This document shows, piece after piece, positions 24,119-31,371 of a stretch of DNA of 39,602 nucleotides (position 1 is its first letter; every line of letters begins with the position of its first letter). A program made the translations under genes and the position numbers. Source of the DNA: Gammaproteobacteria bacterium (GTDB taxonomy: Bacteria; Pseudomonadota; Gammaproteobacteria; Xanthomonadales; Rhodanobacteraceae); NCBI GenBank assembly GCA_021325195.1, contig JAJPHQ010000072.1, forward strand, positions 1-39,602, written 5' to 3'. The notes below the pieces were generated by a model. That model made no database searches and had not been told where the DNA came from. It saw only the letters and a program-made list of their open reading frames with translations.

Positions 24119-25039
24119 TCAGGTTTCGATCTGCCGCAGGACCAGCCGATGGCCGTCGGGATCGCGCAGCAGCGCGAGGCCGCTGCCATCGATCCGGCCG
24201 CCGGTGATCACGGCATCGGGGAAGCCGGCGTCGGTGACTGCATCCAGCAGCACGTCGAGTGCGCCGACCTGCCAGATCAGGCGGTCGGCGGCGATCGCAG
24301 TGACGGGATGGGCGGTGATGGCGCGACCGCGGGGCGGGTGGTAACACAGGAGTTCCAGGTGCGGCGTTGCCGCAACCTGCGGCCGCAATGCAATCACACC
24401 GACTTCGACATCGGCGAGATCATCCAGGTGCTGTTGGGCGATGCCGCGGTTCAAGCCGCGCGAGGACACGCTGAAGCCGAGCAGTTCGTAGAACGGCACG
24501 CTGCGCGCGGTCTCGGCGACGCTGATCGCGCTGTGGTCGATGCCCAGCGTGGAGCCGTCCTTGTGCGCGGATTGCCAGCGCGGATCGCCTGTGCCGGGCG
24601 GAAATGAGATCAGTTCCAGCGGATGGCCATCCGGATCGCGGAACTTGAACGCGGTGACCGATCCCGCCGATGGCGGCAGCAACTGCGGACCGCCCCGCGT
24701 GATCGGCACGGCGTCCCCTTGCATCACGCGCTCGTACGCGGCCTCCATGCCGGACACCACGATCGCGCAGTGCTGGAACCAAAGATCGCACGATGAACTG
24801 TCGGCGGGATACGGGGCGGCATCACGAAATTCGGTCAATTCGACTTGCTGCGCGCCGAGCGACAGCAAGGCGCAGCGTGACGGTGGTTCGCACGCACCCG
24901 GCAAACGCGTCCACGCGGGCGGCACGGTGTTCGCCTCGTCAACGTGGAATCCGAGCGCATCGCGATAGAACGCGACTGCGCGACCGAGATCGGCGGTGTT
25001 GCGGCCGATCCGCAACAACGATTGCACGCCATGCGTCAT
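24119..25039 (-). CDS. Two-domain VOC family protein
   Basis: The 306-residue protein contains two vicinal-oxygen-chelate modules. The first opens LLRIGRNTADLGRAVAFYRDALGF and closes FKFRDPDGHPLELISFPPG (about residues 8-153). The second opens GIDHSAISVAETARSVPFYELLGF and closes LLRDPDGHRLVLRQIE (about 168-306). Both carry the RDPDGH pattern of glyoxalase/dioxygenase relatives. It is the last gene of a five-gene minus-strand operon; its ATG overlaps the lactonase stop by 4 bp (ATGA), which signals translational coupling. The reaction is unknown; an extradiol-dioxygenase-like or epimerase role in the same pathway is possible. Confidence 0.83.
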   Translation of the reverse strand: MTHGVQSLLRIGRNTADLGRAVAFYRDALGFHVDEANTVPPAWTRLPGACEPPSRCALLSLGAQQVELTEFRDAAPYPADSSSCDLWFQHCAIVVSGMEAAYERVMQGDAVPITRGGPQLLPPSAGSVTAFKFRDPDGHPLELISFPPGTGDPRWQSAHKDGSTLGIDHSAISVAETARSVPFYELLGFSVSSRGLNRGIAQQHLDDLADVEVGVIALRPQVAATPHLELLCYHPPRGRAITAHPVTAIAADRLIWQVGALDVLLDAVTDAGFPDAVITGGRIDGSGLALLRDPDGHRLVLRQIET

Positions 25040-25941
25040 GGCCGCTGCGCCCCGCGCCGGTTGACCCAGATCGCGTACAGCGTTTGCGAGGCGCACAGGA
25101 ACAGCCGGCTGTAGTGGCGGTCGCCGAAGCAGAGGTTGGACACGGTGCACGGCACCTTGATCTTTCCGAGCAAGTCGCCGTCCGGCGCGATGCAGTGCAC
25201 GCCGTCGCCCGCGCTGGACCACACGTTGCCGTCCTCGTCGCAGCTGATGCCGTCGGCGGCGCCGGGCGTGACCTTGTGGAACACGCGTCCATCGCGCAGC
25301 GATTTGCCGTCGACCGCAACATCGAACACGCGGATGCATTGCGTGGGTTTCTCGGCGAACTGCAAGCCGGTCTCGCTGACATACAAGCGCTTTTCGTCGG
25401 GCGAAAAACACAGACCATTGGGCCCCGCGAAATCATCGGCCACCACGTCGAGCGATCCGTCGCGCGGATCGAAGCGGTACAGGTTCGCGGGCAGTTCCGA
25501 TTCGCGGCGGCCGCCCTCGTAATCGGTCTGGATGCCGTAAGGTGGATCGGAAAACCAGATCGTGCCGTCGGATTTCACGACCACGTCGTTGGGTGAGTTG
25601 AGCCGCTTGCCCCGGTAACGATCGACCAGCGTGGTCACGCTGCCGTCGAGTTCGGTGCGCACGATGCTACGTCCGCCGTGCAGGCAGCCGATCAGCCGGC
25701 CCTCGCGGTCGCGGGTGTGGCCGTTGGCGAATCGCGAGGGTGCGCGAAACACTGACACACCGCCCGTTGCGGTCCAGCGCATCACGCGGTCGTTGGGAAT
25801 GTCGCTGAACAGCAGACACTGCAAATCGGCGAACCACACCGGCCCTTCCAGCCAGCGGAAGCCGTCGGCCAGTTTTTCCAGCGGCGCATTGGGCAGCACC
25901 ATGTCGCGAAAGCGTGGATCGAGGATCTCGAAATCCGGCAT
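25036..25941 (-). CDS. SMP-30/gluconolactonase-family lactonase
   Basis: This 301-residue six-bladed beta-propeller has the SMP-30 signatures: ADGFRWLEGPVWFADLQCLLFSDI (metal-ligand Glu in EGPVW), KRLNSPNDVVVKSDGTIWFSDPPYGI (Asn in SPND), and FAGPNGLCFSPDEKRLYVSET with the later PGAADGISCDEDGNVW (Asp ligand). Such enzymes hydrolyse sugar or aldonic lactones using a divalent metal. There is no signal peptide, so it acts in the cytosol. AAGGAG lies 8 nt before the ATG. The GMC oxidoreductase in the same operon could supply a lactone, giving a two-step oxidation-hydrolysis route. The sugar itself is unknown. Confidence 0.9.
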   Translation of the reverse strand: MPDFEILDPRFRDMVLPNAPLEKLADGFRWLEGPVWFADLQCLLFSDIPNDRVMRWTATGGVSVFRAPSRFANGHTRDREGRLIGCLHGGRSIVRTELDGSVTTLVDRYRGKRLNSPNDVVVKSDGTIWFSDPPYGIQTDYEGGRRESELPANLYRFDPRDGSLDVVADDFAGPNGLCFSPDEKRLYVSETGLQFAEKPTQCIRVFDVAVDGKSLRDGRVFHKVTPGAADGISCDEDGNVWSSAGDGVHCIAPDGDLLGKIKVPCTVSNLCFGDRHYSRLFLCASQTLYAIWVNRRGAQRP

Positions 25942-25943
25942 CG

Positions 25944-26375
25944 TCACGACTCCTTCGTGCCGGGCATCTGCACCAGCATCAGCACCGCCGGTTCGTTGCC
26001 CACGGTGCCGGAACGGTGCCCCTTGCGTCCATGCGTATCGGCGATGCAGCCCTGATCGCCGCCGAACGACACCTCGCCCGCACCCATTTCCACGCGATGG
26101 CCGTCCATCGTCTCGACGAACCAGCGGCCCGACAGCGGCACGATCCATTGCGGCGCGGGGTTCTCGTGCCAGTCGCCGATCCATCCGGCCGGCAATACCG
26201 AGAACAGCGCGCGCGAGGGTCGCGATTCCAGCACCGCGTTCCACTGCGGCGCGGCGCCACCCATGCTTTGCCGTTCGAAGTCGCTCAACGTGCGGCGTTC
26301 CTGGTGACTGACGCCGTTCGGATCGACGTAAACGCGCCAGTATTCGAGGCGCGGTTTGCCGGCTTCAGTGGTCAT
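25944..26375 (-). CDS. Cupin-fold protein
   Basis: This 143-residue protein carries a cupin barrel: WIGDWHENPAPQWIVPLSGRWFVETMDG gives the first strands with candidate metal-binding His, and VEMGAGEVSFGGDQGCIADTHGRKGHRSG gives the second motif with further His residues. The C-terminus PAVLMLVQMPG closes the barrel. Cupins serve as dioxygenases, isomerases or sugar-binding proteins; the operon context favours a sugar-related role. Its start overlaps the DoxX stop by 11 bp and its stop is 2 bp from the lactonase start, so it is tightly co-translated. Confidence 0.8.
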   Translation of the reverse strand: MTTEAGKPRLEYWRVYVDPNGVSHQERRTLSDFERQSMGGAAPQWNAVLESRPSRALFSVLPAGWIGDWHENPAPQWIVPLSGRWFVETMDGHRVEMGAGEVSFGGDQGCIADTHGRKGHRSGTVGNEPAVLMLVQMPGTKES

Positions 26376-26880
26376 GGGAACCGGGCGTGATCCAGCCCGC
26401 TACGGCCGATGGCGGCGCGGTGCCGGCGGGGGTGTACACCGCCGTCGACGACAGCGGCCGCCGCGCGACCACGCCGGCGGGTGCGAGCGCCGTGGCGAAG
26501 GTCACCAGAAGCAAACCGCCGACCAGCCCGAAGTTCTTCAGGAAATCCCAGAAGTGCGCGCGGCCATCGCCGTCGCGCGACCAGAAGCCGCGGAATTTCC
26601 AGAACGGGTGATACAGGACCGCGGTGACGACGCAGAACACCGCCAGCACGAATGCGGCGATGCGGTCGTGCCAGCCCAGCACGATGCAGAACGGCGCGAC
26701 GGCTTCCACCACGATCGACAGCGCCAGCAGCGCCGGGCCTGTCGCGTGCGGCAGGAACGAGGAATCGGCCTGCTTCAACGCGTCGTTCCAATGCGCGATC
26801 TTGTCCAGCGCGCTGAACGGGAACAGCACCACCAGACACACGCGGATCACGATGGGGATCAAATAAAGATTCAGCCACAT
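26365..26880 (-). CDS. DoxX-family membrane protein
   Basis: The 171-residue protein has four likely membrane spans: LIPIVIRVCLVVLFPFSALD, PALLALSIVVEAVAPFCIVLG, IAAFVLAVFCVVTAVLY and GLVGGLLLVTFATALAPAG. The KIAHW and FWKFRGFW segments fit DoxX. Members are quinone-linked or accessory inner-membrane proteins found beside oxidoreductases. GAGGAG lies close before the ATG. It follows the GMC gene by 10 bp and overlaps the cupin gene. In this operon it may pass electrons from the oxidoreductase to the respiratory chain, which is inference. Confidence 0.85.
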   Translation of the reverse strand: MWLNLYLIPIVIRVCLVVLFPFSALDKIAHWNDALKQADSSFLPHATGPALLALSIVVEAVAPFCIVLGWHDRIAAFVLAVFCVVTAVLYHPFWKFRGFWSRDGDGRAHFWDFLKNFGLVGGLLLVTFATALAPAGVVARRPLSSTAVYTPAGTAPPSAVAGWITPGSHDH

Positions 26881-26890
26881 GACGTGCTCC

Positions 26891-28456
26891 TCACTTCAAG
26901 CGCTCCGCGATCCGGTCCGCCACGCGCAATGCATTCGCGATGATGGTCAGGGTCGGGTTCACCGCGCCGATCGAGGGAAAGAAACTCGCGTCGACGACGT
27001 ATAAATTGTCGAGTTCGTGCGCCTTGCAGTCGAGGTCCAGCACGGAAGTCTCCGGATCGGTGCCGAAGCGCGCGGTGCCGGCCTGGTGCGCGGTGCCACC
27101 GATCGGGATGTCCTTGCCCAGGTACAGCTTGCGCCCGAGCAGGTGCGGGTGCGCGCCGATCGGTTCCAGCAGCGCTTCGAGTTTCCGGCGCAGACGCGTG
27201 TGCGCTTGCATGTTGTTGTCGGTCTGCTCGACCACCACGCGACCGCCGTCGTAGCGGATCCGGTTTTCCGGACGCGGCAGGTCTTCGCTGGACAGCCAGA
27301 AGTCGAGCGAATGGCGGGCGAGATATTCAAAGGGTTTCTCAGGCAGCCATTCCAGCCACGTAGGCAGCGTTTCGCCACGGATCGTGTCGGGGTGCGATTT
27401 GCCGCACATCTGGATCAGCCCGAGCGGATAGTCCCACTCGTCGTCGCCGAAGTAGAAATCGCTCACCGCCACGGTTTTCTGGAACACCGTGTCGTTGGGT
27501 TGGCGGGTGATCGCCATCAGCACCGACTGGTTGTGGCGGATGTAGTTGCGGCCGACCTGGTCCGAGCCGTTGGCGAGTCCGCGCGGATGTCTGTCGTTGG
27601 CCGAACGCAGCAGCAGCAATGCGGACGACAAGGCACCGCAGGCGACCACCACGATGTCGGCGGCATACGTTTCCTTCGTGCCATCGCGTTCCACCTGCAC
27701 GGCGTTCACCACGCGTCCCGAGGCATCGGTGTCGAGCCGCGTGACGTATGCGCCGGTCAGCAGCGTCACGTTGGGGTGCGCCGCCAGCATCGGGTCGATG
27801 CAGATCACCTCGGCGTCGGCCTTGCCGTGGGTGGGGCAGGGATAGCCGTCGAACGCGCCGCAGCGGATGCACGGGCTCGAGCGGGCGACCGCGCCACCGG
27901 TTTCGTCCAGCAGGATGCCGAGCGGCAAGTGGAACGGATGCAGGCCGTGGAGCGCGAAGGTGTCGGAGAGTTCCTGCATCCGCGATTCGTGCGCCACCGG
28001 TGGATACGCGTATGGCGCGCTGCGCGGCGGTTCGGTCGGATCCTCGCCGGCCGCGCCGTGCACGTGGAAGAGTTTTTCGGCCTCGGTGTAGTACGGCTCG
28101 AACACGTCGTACTTCAGCGGCCACTCGGGCGAGACGCCGTCGGCGTGCTGCAGGGTTTCGAAATCGCGTTCGCGCAGGCGGAACAGAGCGGCGCCGTACA
28201 GCTTGGAGTTGCCGCCCACGAAATAGTGCAGGCCCGGATGGAACGCCTTGCCGGTCTTGTCGTACCAGGTTTCGTCGGCCTGATAGAGGTTGTCGACGAA
28301 CACCTTTTTCGGATCCCAGTTGTCGGGCGAGCGTTTCAGCCAACCACCGCGTTCGAGAATCAGGATCTTCCTGCCGCTCGCCGCCAGCCGCTGCGCCAGC
28401 GTGGCCCCGCCGGGGCCGGAACCGATCACGATGATGTCGTAGCGGAAGTCGCTCAT
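26891..28456 (-). CDS. GMC-family FAD oxidoreductase
   Basis: This 521-residue flavoprotein has the Rossmann FAD motif IIVIGSGPGGATLAQRL at the N-terminus and FVGGNSKLYGAALFRLRERD, the second GMC signature. A cysteine cluster (CIRCGAFDGYPC around residue 196) recalls bacterial GMC dehydrogenases. Near the C-terminus GGTAHQAGTARFG supplies the catalytic His and GAVNPTLTIIANALRVADRIAE closes the domain. No Tat or Sec signal is visible, so a cytosolic location is expected. Likely substrates are sugars or alcohols, in keeping with the lactonase downstream. AAGGA touches the ATG at 28456, an unusually short spacing. It is the first gene of the operon and diverges from the cytochrome gene. Confidence 0.9.
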   Translation of the reverse strand: MSDFRYDIIVIGSGPGGATLAQRLAASGRKILILERGGWLKRSPDNWDPKKVFVDNLYQADETWYDKTGKAFHPGLHYFVGGNSKLYGAALFRLRERDFETLQHADGVSPEWPLKYDVFEPYYTEAEKLFHVHGAAGEDPTEPPRSAPYAYPPVAHESRMQELSDTFALHGLHPFHLPLGILLDETGGAVARSSPCIRCGAFDGYPCPTHGKADAEVICIDPMLAAHPNVTLLTGAYVTRLDTDASGRVVNAVQVERDGTKETYAADIVVVACGALSSALLLLRSANDRHPRGLANGSDQVGRNYIRHNQSVLMAITRQPNDTVFQKTVAVSDFYFGDDEWDYPLGLIQMCGKSHPDTIRGETLPTWLEWLPEKPFEYLARHSLDFWLSSEDLPRPENRIRYDGGRVVVEQTDNNMQAHTRLRRKLEALLEPIGAHPHLLGRKLYLGKDIPIGGTAHQAGTARFGTDPETSVLDLDCKAHELDNLYVVDASFFPSIGAVNPTLTIIANALRVADRIAERLK

Positions 28457-28571
28457 TCCTTCGATGACCCGTGTGCGCGACGGTGTTGGGGCGCGCGCTG
28501 TCCCGCTGTGTTACACGCACCGCCGTGAATTCGAGGTAAAGCGGAACGCATGCGCAGCAGCGCCGCCGATT

Positions 28572-28599
28572 TTGTCCCGCGCCGTGGCCTCGCTATACT
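28572..28599 (+). promoter_or_regulatory. Sigma-70-like promoter for the cytochrome gene
   Basis: A -35 element TTGTCC (28572-28577) and a -10 element TATACT (28594-28599) are separated by 16 bp, leaving a leader of about 60 nt before the GTG start at 28666. Confidence 0.6.
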
Positions 28600-28665
28600 T
28601 CGCCGCTGTTTTGGCGTCCGCGGGGGCCCGGGGATGCAGGCTGACGTTTCGACTGGAGGCTGTTC

Positions 28666-29199
28666 GTGAGCACTCACCTCACCCCATCCGATCGCACCTT
28701 CATGAAACATTTCGCGATCATGATCGCGGGCCTCGCGGCGACAGCCGTGGTTCTGGCCATCATCGGCGGCGTCGTCTATTCCTTCGAGCCCAGCCCGCAG
28801 AGCGAAGCCAAGACCATCGAGGCGAGCGAACGGATCACGCCGGTGGGCGCGGTGTACGCGGGTGCCACCGGACGCGCGGCGATGCAGGCGGCCGCGGCTG
28901 CCGCGGCCAAGGCCGCGGCTTCACAGGTCGCCTACGGCGGCACCACCGACGGCAAGGTGATCTTCGACCAGCTCTGCACCACCTGCCACACCACCGGCGC
29001 CGCCGGCGCGCCGAAGATCACCGACAAGGCCGCGTGGGCGCCGCGCATCGCCGAAGGCATCGCCACGCTGATCAAGCACGCCGAGGACGGCTACACCGGC
29101 CCGGACGGCAACCACATGCCGGCCCGCGGCGGCAATCCCGCGCTGACCGACGCGCAGATCGAAGCCACCGTCAAGTGGATGGTCTCGCAGGTGAAATGA
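28666..29199 (+). CDS. Membrane-anchored c5-type cytochrome c
   Basis: The 177-residue protein has one N-terminal membrane segment (residues 15-38, FAIMIAGLAATAVVLAIIGGVV) that anchors it to the inner membrane, an alanine-rich linker (about 62-88), and a single haem domain. CTTCH at 104-108 binds haem covalently; Met151 in GNHMPARGG is the likely distal ligand, as in cytochrome c5. The gene begins with GTG after GGAGG, and an ATG at residue 13 is a weaker alternative. It is divergent from the GMC operon and may act as its electron acceptor or in general respiration. A 48-nt hairpin starts at its stop codon. Confidence 0.9.
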   Translation: MSTHLTPSDRTFMKHFAIMIAGLAATAVVLAIIGGVVYSFEPSPQSEAKTIEASERITPVGAVYAGATGRAAMQAAAAAAAKAAASQVAYGGTTDGKVIFDQLCTTCHTTGAAGAPKITDKAAWAPRIAEGIATLIKHAEDGYTGPDGNHMPARGGNPALTDAQIEATVKWMVSQVK

Positions 29200-29243
29200 C
29201 GCGCGTTTGCGCGATGCATTGAAGTGCATCGCGCGCGCGTCAT
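29196..29243 (+). terminator. Long hairpin overlapping the cytochrome stop codon
   Basis: The outer arms ATGACGCG/CGCGTCAT enclose a perfect 10-bp stem GCGCGATGCA/TGCATCGCGC with a 6-nt loop. The stop codon lies in the 5' arm. It can act as a terminator or mRNA end-stabiliser, but only TTT follows it. Its arms are duplicated further downstream (29306-29329 and 29401-29429). Confidence 0.55.
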
Positions 29244-29429
29244 TTCGGCCGGTCAGGGATGACCGGCGACGGAGGCTTCATGGATGAATTTCCGCGGAGA
29301 TTTCCACGCGCGTTTGCGCGATGCATTGACTGCGCAGGCAGGAGCCGGAGCGGACGCCGCAGGCGGCCCGCAGGGCGCCTGCCAGGGATGGCACGAGCAG
29401 GTGCATCGCGCGCTTCATGTCGGCCGGTC
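29199..29429. repeat. Duplicated hairpin arms with an insert in the second copy
   Basis: A 24-nt sequence (29199-29222) recurs exactly at 29306-29329. The matching 3' arm, beginning GTGCATCGCGCGC and ending TCGGCCGGTC, is at 29224-29254 and again at 29401-29429. In copy 1 the arms are separated by one base; in copy 2 a 71-nt GGA-rich segment (29330-29400) sits between them. This looks like duplication followed by insertion at the hairpin loop. Confidence 0.75.
29248..29393 (+). ncRNA. Candidate GGA-hairpin RNA after the cytochrome gene
   Basis: GCCGGTC-AGGGAT-GACCGGC (29248-29267) is a perfect 7-bp stem with the same 6-nt loop type as the array at 35929-36152. TGCC-AGGGAT-GGCA (29380-29393) and TTCA-TGGA-TGAA (about 29277-29288) add shorter GGA-loop hairpins, and the segment is rich in single-stranded GGA. 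A CsrA/RsmA-binding transcript is possible, either as the 3' UTR of the cytochrome mRNA or as its own RNA. No promoter was recognised. Confidence 0.4.
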
Positions 29430-29457
29430 CCGAGCGAAGAGGACGGATCGGCACGCC

Positions 29458-30051
29458 TCAGGCGAGCAGGTTCGCGCGCAAGTCGCGGGCTCGCGCGACC
29501 AGCTCCGGAAAAAACGCATCGAAGTGCCGTTGCAGCGGCACGGCGCGCTCGCGCAGCACGGGCAGCGCGGCGCCCACGGGCGAGGGATGCGACAGGCGCG
29601 CGGCGATGCCCAGCAGGACCCGTCCGATCATGGCGTCGTCGCCGTAGGCGGCGGGCAGCCCGTGCGTGTGCATGAAGGCCAGGAACTCGTGCAGCGCGCG
29701 CGGCAGCTCGGCCGTGCGCGCGTCCAGCAGATCCAGCCAGCGCCGCGAGAAATCCCGCAGCGGTTCGGCACTCCAGCGGGCGAAGTCGCGCGCCAGCAGG
29801 TGATCGAACCACACGTCCAGCAGGATGCCCGCATAGCGGCGCAGGGGCGGATCGAACAGCGCGCGCGCCGACACGACTTCGGGATGCGCGTCGGTGAAGA
29901 TGTCGATCGCGCGATGAAAGCGCAGCCCGGCCTGCCGCGCCGCCGGCCATGCGGGGTCGGGATGGCCATGCGTGAAATCCCCCAGCGCGCTGCCCAGCGC
30001 GAACTCGACGCCGCCGGGATCGGCGATCAGGGCATGGGCGAGGTGATTCAC
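29458..30051 (-). CDS. acpH: Acyl-carrier-protein phosphodiesterase (AcpH/DUF479 family)
   Basis: The 197-residue protein starts MNHLAHALIADPGGVEFALGSALGDFTHG, the diagnostic N-terminus of AcpH, which removes the 4'-phosphopantetheine arm from holo-ACP. LRFHRAIDIFTDAHPEVVSA contains the conserved HRxID-type metal-binding motif, and ILLDVWFDHLLARDFARW supplies further conserved Asp and His residues. The start codon is GTG with no clear Shine-Dalgarno sequence. The gene is convergent with the cytochrome gene and its hairpins, and 129 bp downstream of the DUF1428 gene on the same strand. Length matches the family. Confidence 0.88.
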   Translation of the reverse strand: MNHLAHALIADPGGVEFALGSALGDFTHGHPDPAWPAARQAGLRFHRAIDIFTDAHPEVVSARALFDPPLRRYAGILLDVWFDHLLARDFARWSAEPLRDFSRRWLDLLDARTAELPRALHEFLAFMHTHGLPAAYGDDAMIGRVLLGIAARLSHPSPVGAALPVLRERAVPLQRHFDAFFPELVARARDLRANLLA

Positions 30052-30100
30052 GGCACGGCTTGTTTCTATTTCCGGACCGTGTTCGATCTTAAGCCCCCCG

Positions 30101-30117
30101 CGATCGAGGAGCGATCG
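30101..30117 (+). other. GGA-loop hairpin between acpH and DUF1428 gene
   Basis: CGATCG-AGGAG-CGATCG forms a 6-bp stem closing an AGGAG loop on the plus strand. Both flanking genes are on the minus strand, where the loop would read CTCCT. It may be an isolated relative of the hairpins at 35929-36152 or chance. Confidence 0.35.
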
Positions 30118-30180
30118 AATTTCCGCAGCAGGAATGTCGATGGCGATTGCCGAAGCGCGATCTCAGCCCCGAAGGAACAT

Positions 30181-30546
30181 TCACGCATCCGCCGTCAGCT
30201 CCACCACAGGCACGAAGCCGCCGAAGATCATCCGTTTGCCGTCGAAGGGCATCGGATTGTTTTCCGGGCTCAGGCGCGGGTCCTTCATGACTTTCGCCAT
30301 GCCGGCATCGCGGGTGGCCTTGTCCGGCCATTCGATCCAGGAAAACACCACGGTCTCGTCGGCCCTGGCCTGCACGGCGCGCCGGAAGTCGGTGAGCTTG
30401 CCGTCGGGCACGTCGTCGCCCCAGCATTCGAGGACGCGGCTGGCCCCGAACTCGATGAACAGGGAATCGCCGCTGCGGGCGTGCTGGATGAATTTCTGCT
30501 TGTTGGCGGTGGGGACCGCGATCACGAAGCCGTCGACGTAGGACAT
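30181..30546 (-). CDS. DUF1428 family protein
   Basis: The 121-residue protein begins MSYVDGFVIAVPTANKQKFIQHA and continues with RVLECWGDDVPDGKLTDFRRAV and FSWIEWPDKATRDAGMAKVMKDPR. These are the signature segments of DUF1428, a dimeric ferredoxin-like (ABM-type) fold whose biochemical role is not established. GGGAG lies 9 nt before the ATG. It stands between acpH and the divergent alpha/beta hydrolase gene. The family is common in proteobacteria and gives no pathway clue here. Confidence 0.9.
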   Translation of the reverse strand: MSYVDGFVIAVPTANKQKFIQHARSGDSLFIEFGASRVLECWGDDVPDGKLTDFRRAVQARADETVVFSWIEWPDKATRDAGMAKVMKDPRLSPENNPMPFDGKRMIFGGFVPVVELTADA

Positions 30547-30680
30547 GCTGATTCTCCCGTGGTGGCGAGGCGCCGGATCGCGCCCCCCATACCGGCGACG
30601 AACGGGATCGCCCGGGATCGACACGCCTGCGACGATTATAGACGGCCCGGTTCGGCGAAGCTTCCTTATATGATGAGGGG

Positions 30681-31367
30681 ATGAGCGACTCCCTGCCGCC
30701 CGCACCCGCCGGTTTTCCGGATTCCCCTTCCCAGTTCGCGTTGCCCGGCCCGGCCGGCACGCTGGAGGTCGCGACCGCCGTGCCGGATCCGGGCGAGGCG
30801 CGCGAGGGCACCGGGGTGATCTGCCATCCGCATCCGCAGCAGGGCGGCAGCCTGCGCAACAAGGTGGTGACGATGCTGGAGCGCAGCCTGCGCGAATCCG
30901 GTCTCGCCACCGTACGGTTCAACTTCCGCGGCGTGGGCGCTTCGACCGGCGAGTTCGACCAGGGCGACGGCGAAAGCGGCGACCTCACCGCGGTCACGCA
31001 ATGGGTGCGCAAGGTGCATCCGGGCGATGCGCTGTGGCTGGCCGGGTTCTCGTTCGGCAGTTACGTGGTGCTGCGCAATGCGCGCGCGCTGGCGGCCGAC
31101 GCGCTGATCACCGTGGCGCCGCCGGTGGGCCGCTGGGAATTCGGCGAGGTGGCGATGCCGCAATGCCCGTGGCTGGTGGTGCAGGGCGAGGACGACGAAG
31201 TGGTCACGCCGCAGGCGGTGTTCGACTGGATCGAAACGCTGGATCCACGGCCGGTGCTGATCCGGATGCCCGACACCGGACACTTCTTCCACCGCCGGCT
31301 GATGGATCTGCGCGGCGCGGTGAAGAACGCGATCCGCGGCTGGCTGCCGCCGCCACGCCAGGGATGA
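30681..31367 (+). CDS. COG2945-type alpha/beta hydrolase
   Basis: The 228-residue protein has the alpha/beta hydrolase nucleophile elbow GFSFGS (Ser124), an acid in QGEDDEVVTP (near Asp179) and the catalytic His in PDTGHFFH (near 202). CHPHPQQGGSLRNKVVTMLERSL is the marker of the small COG2945 family of unknown substrate. It has no signal peptide. The stop is 4 bp before the TTG start of zapE, so the two genes are likely co-transcribed. Confidence 0.88.
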   Translation: MSDSLPPAPAGFPDSPSQFALPGPAGTLEVATAVPDPGEAREGTGVICHPHPQQGGSLRNKVVTMLERSLRESGLATVRFNFRGVGASTGEFDQGDGESGDLTAVTQWVRKVHPGDALWLAGFSFGSYVVLRNARALAADALITVAPPVGRWEFGEVAMPQCPWLVVQGEDDEVVTPQAVFDWIETLDPRPVLIRMPDTGHFFHRRLMDLRGAVKNAIRGWLPPPRQG

Positions 31368-31371
31368 ACGG

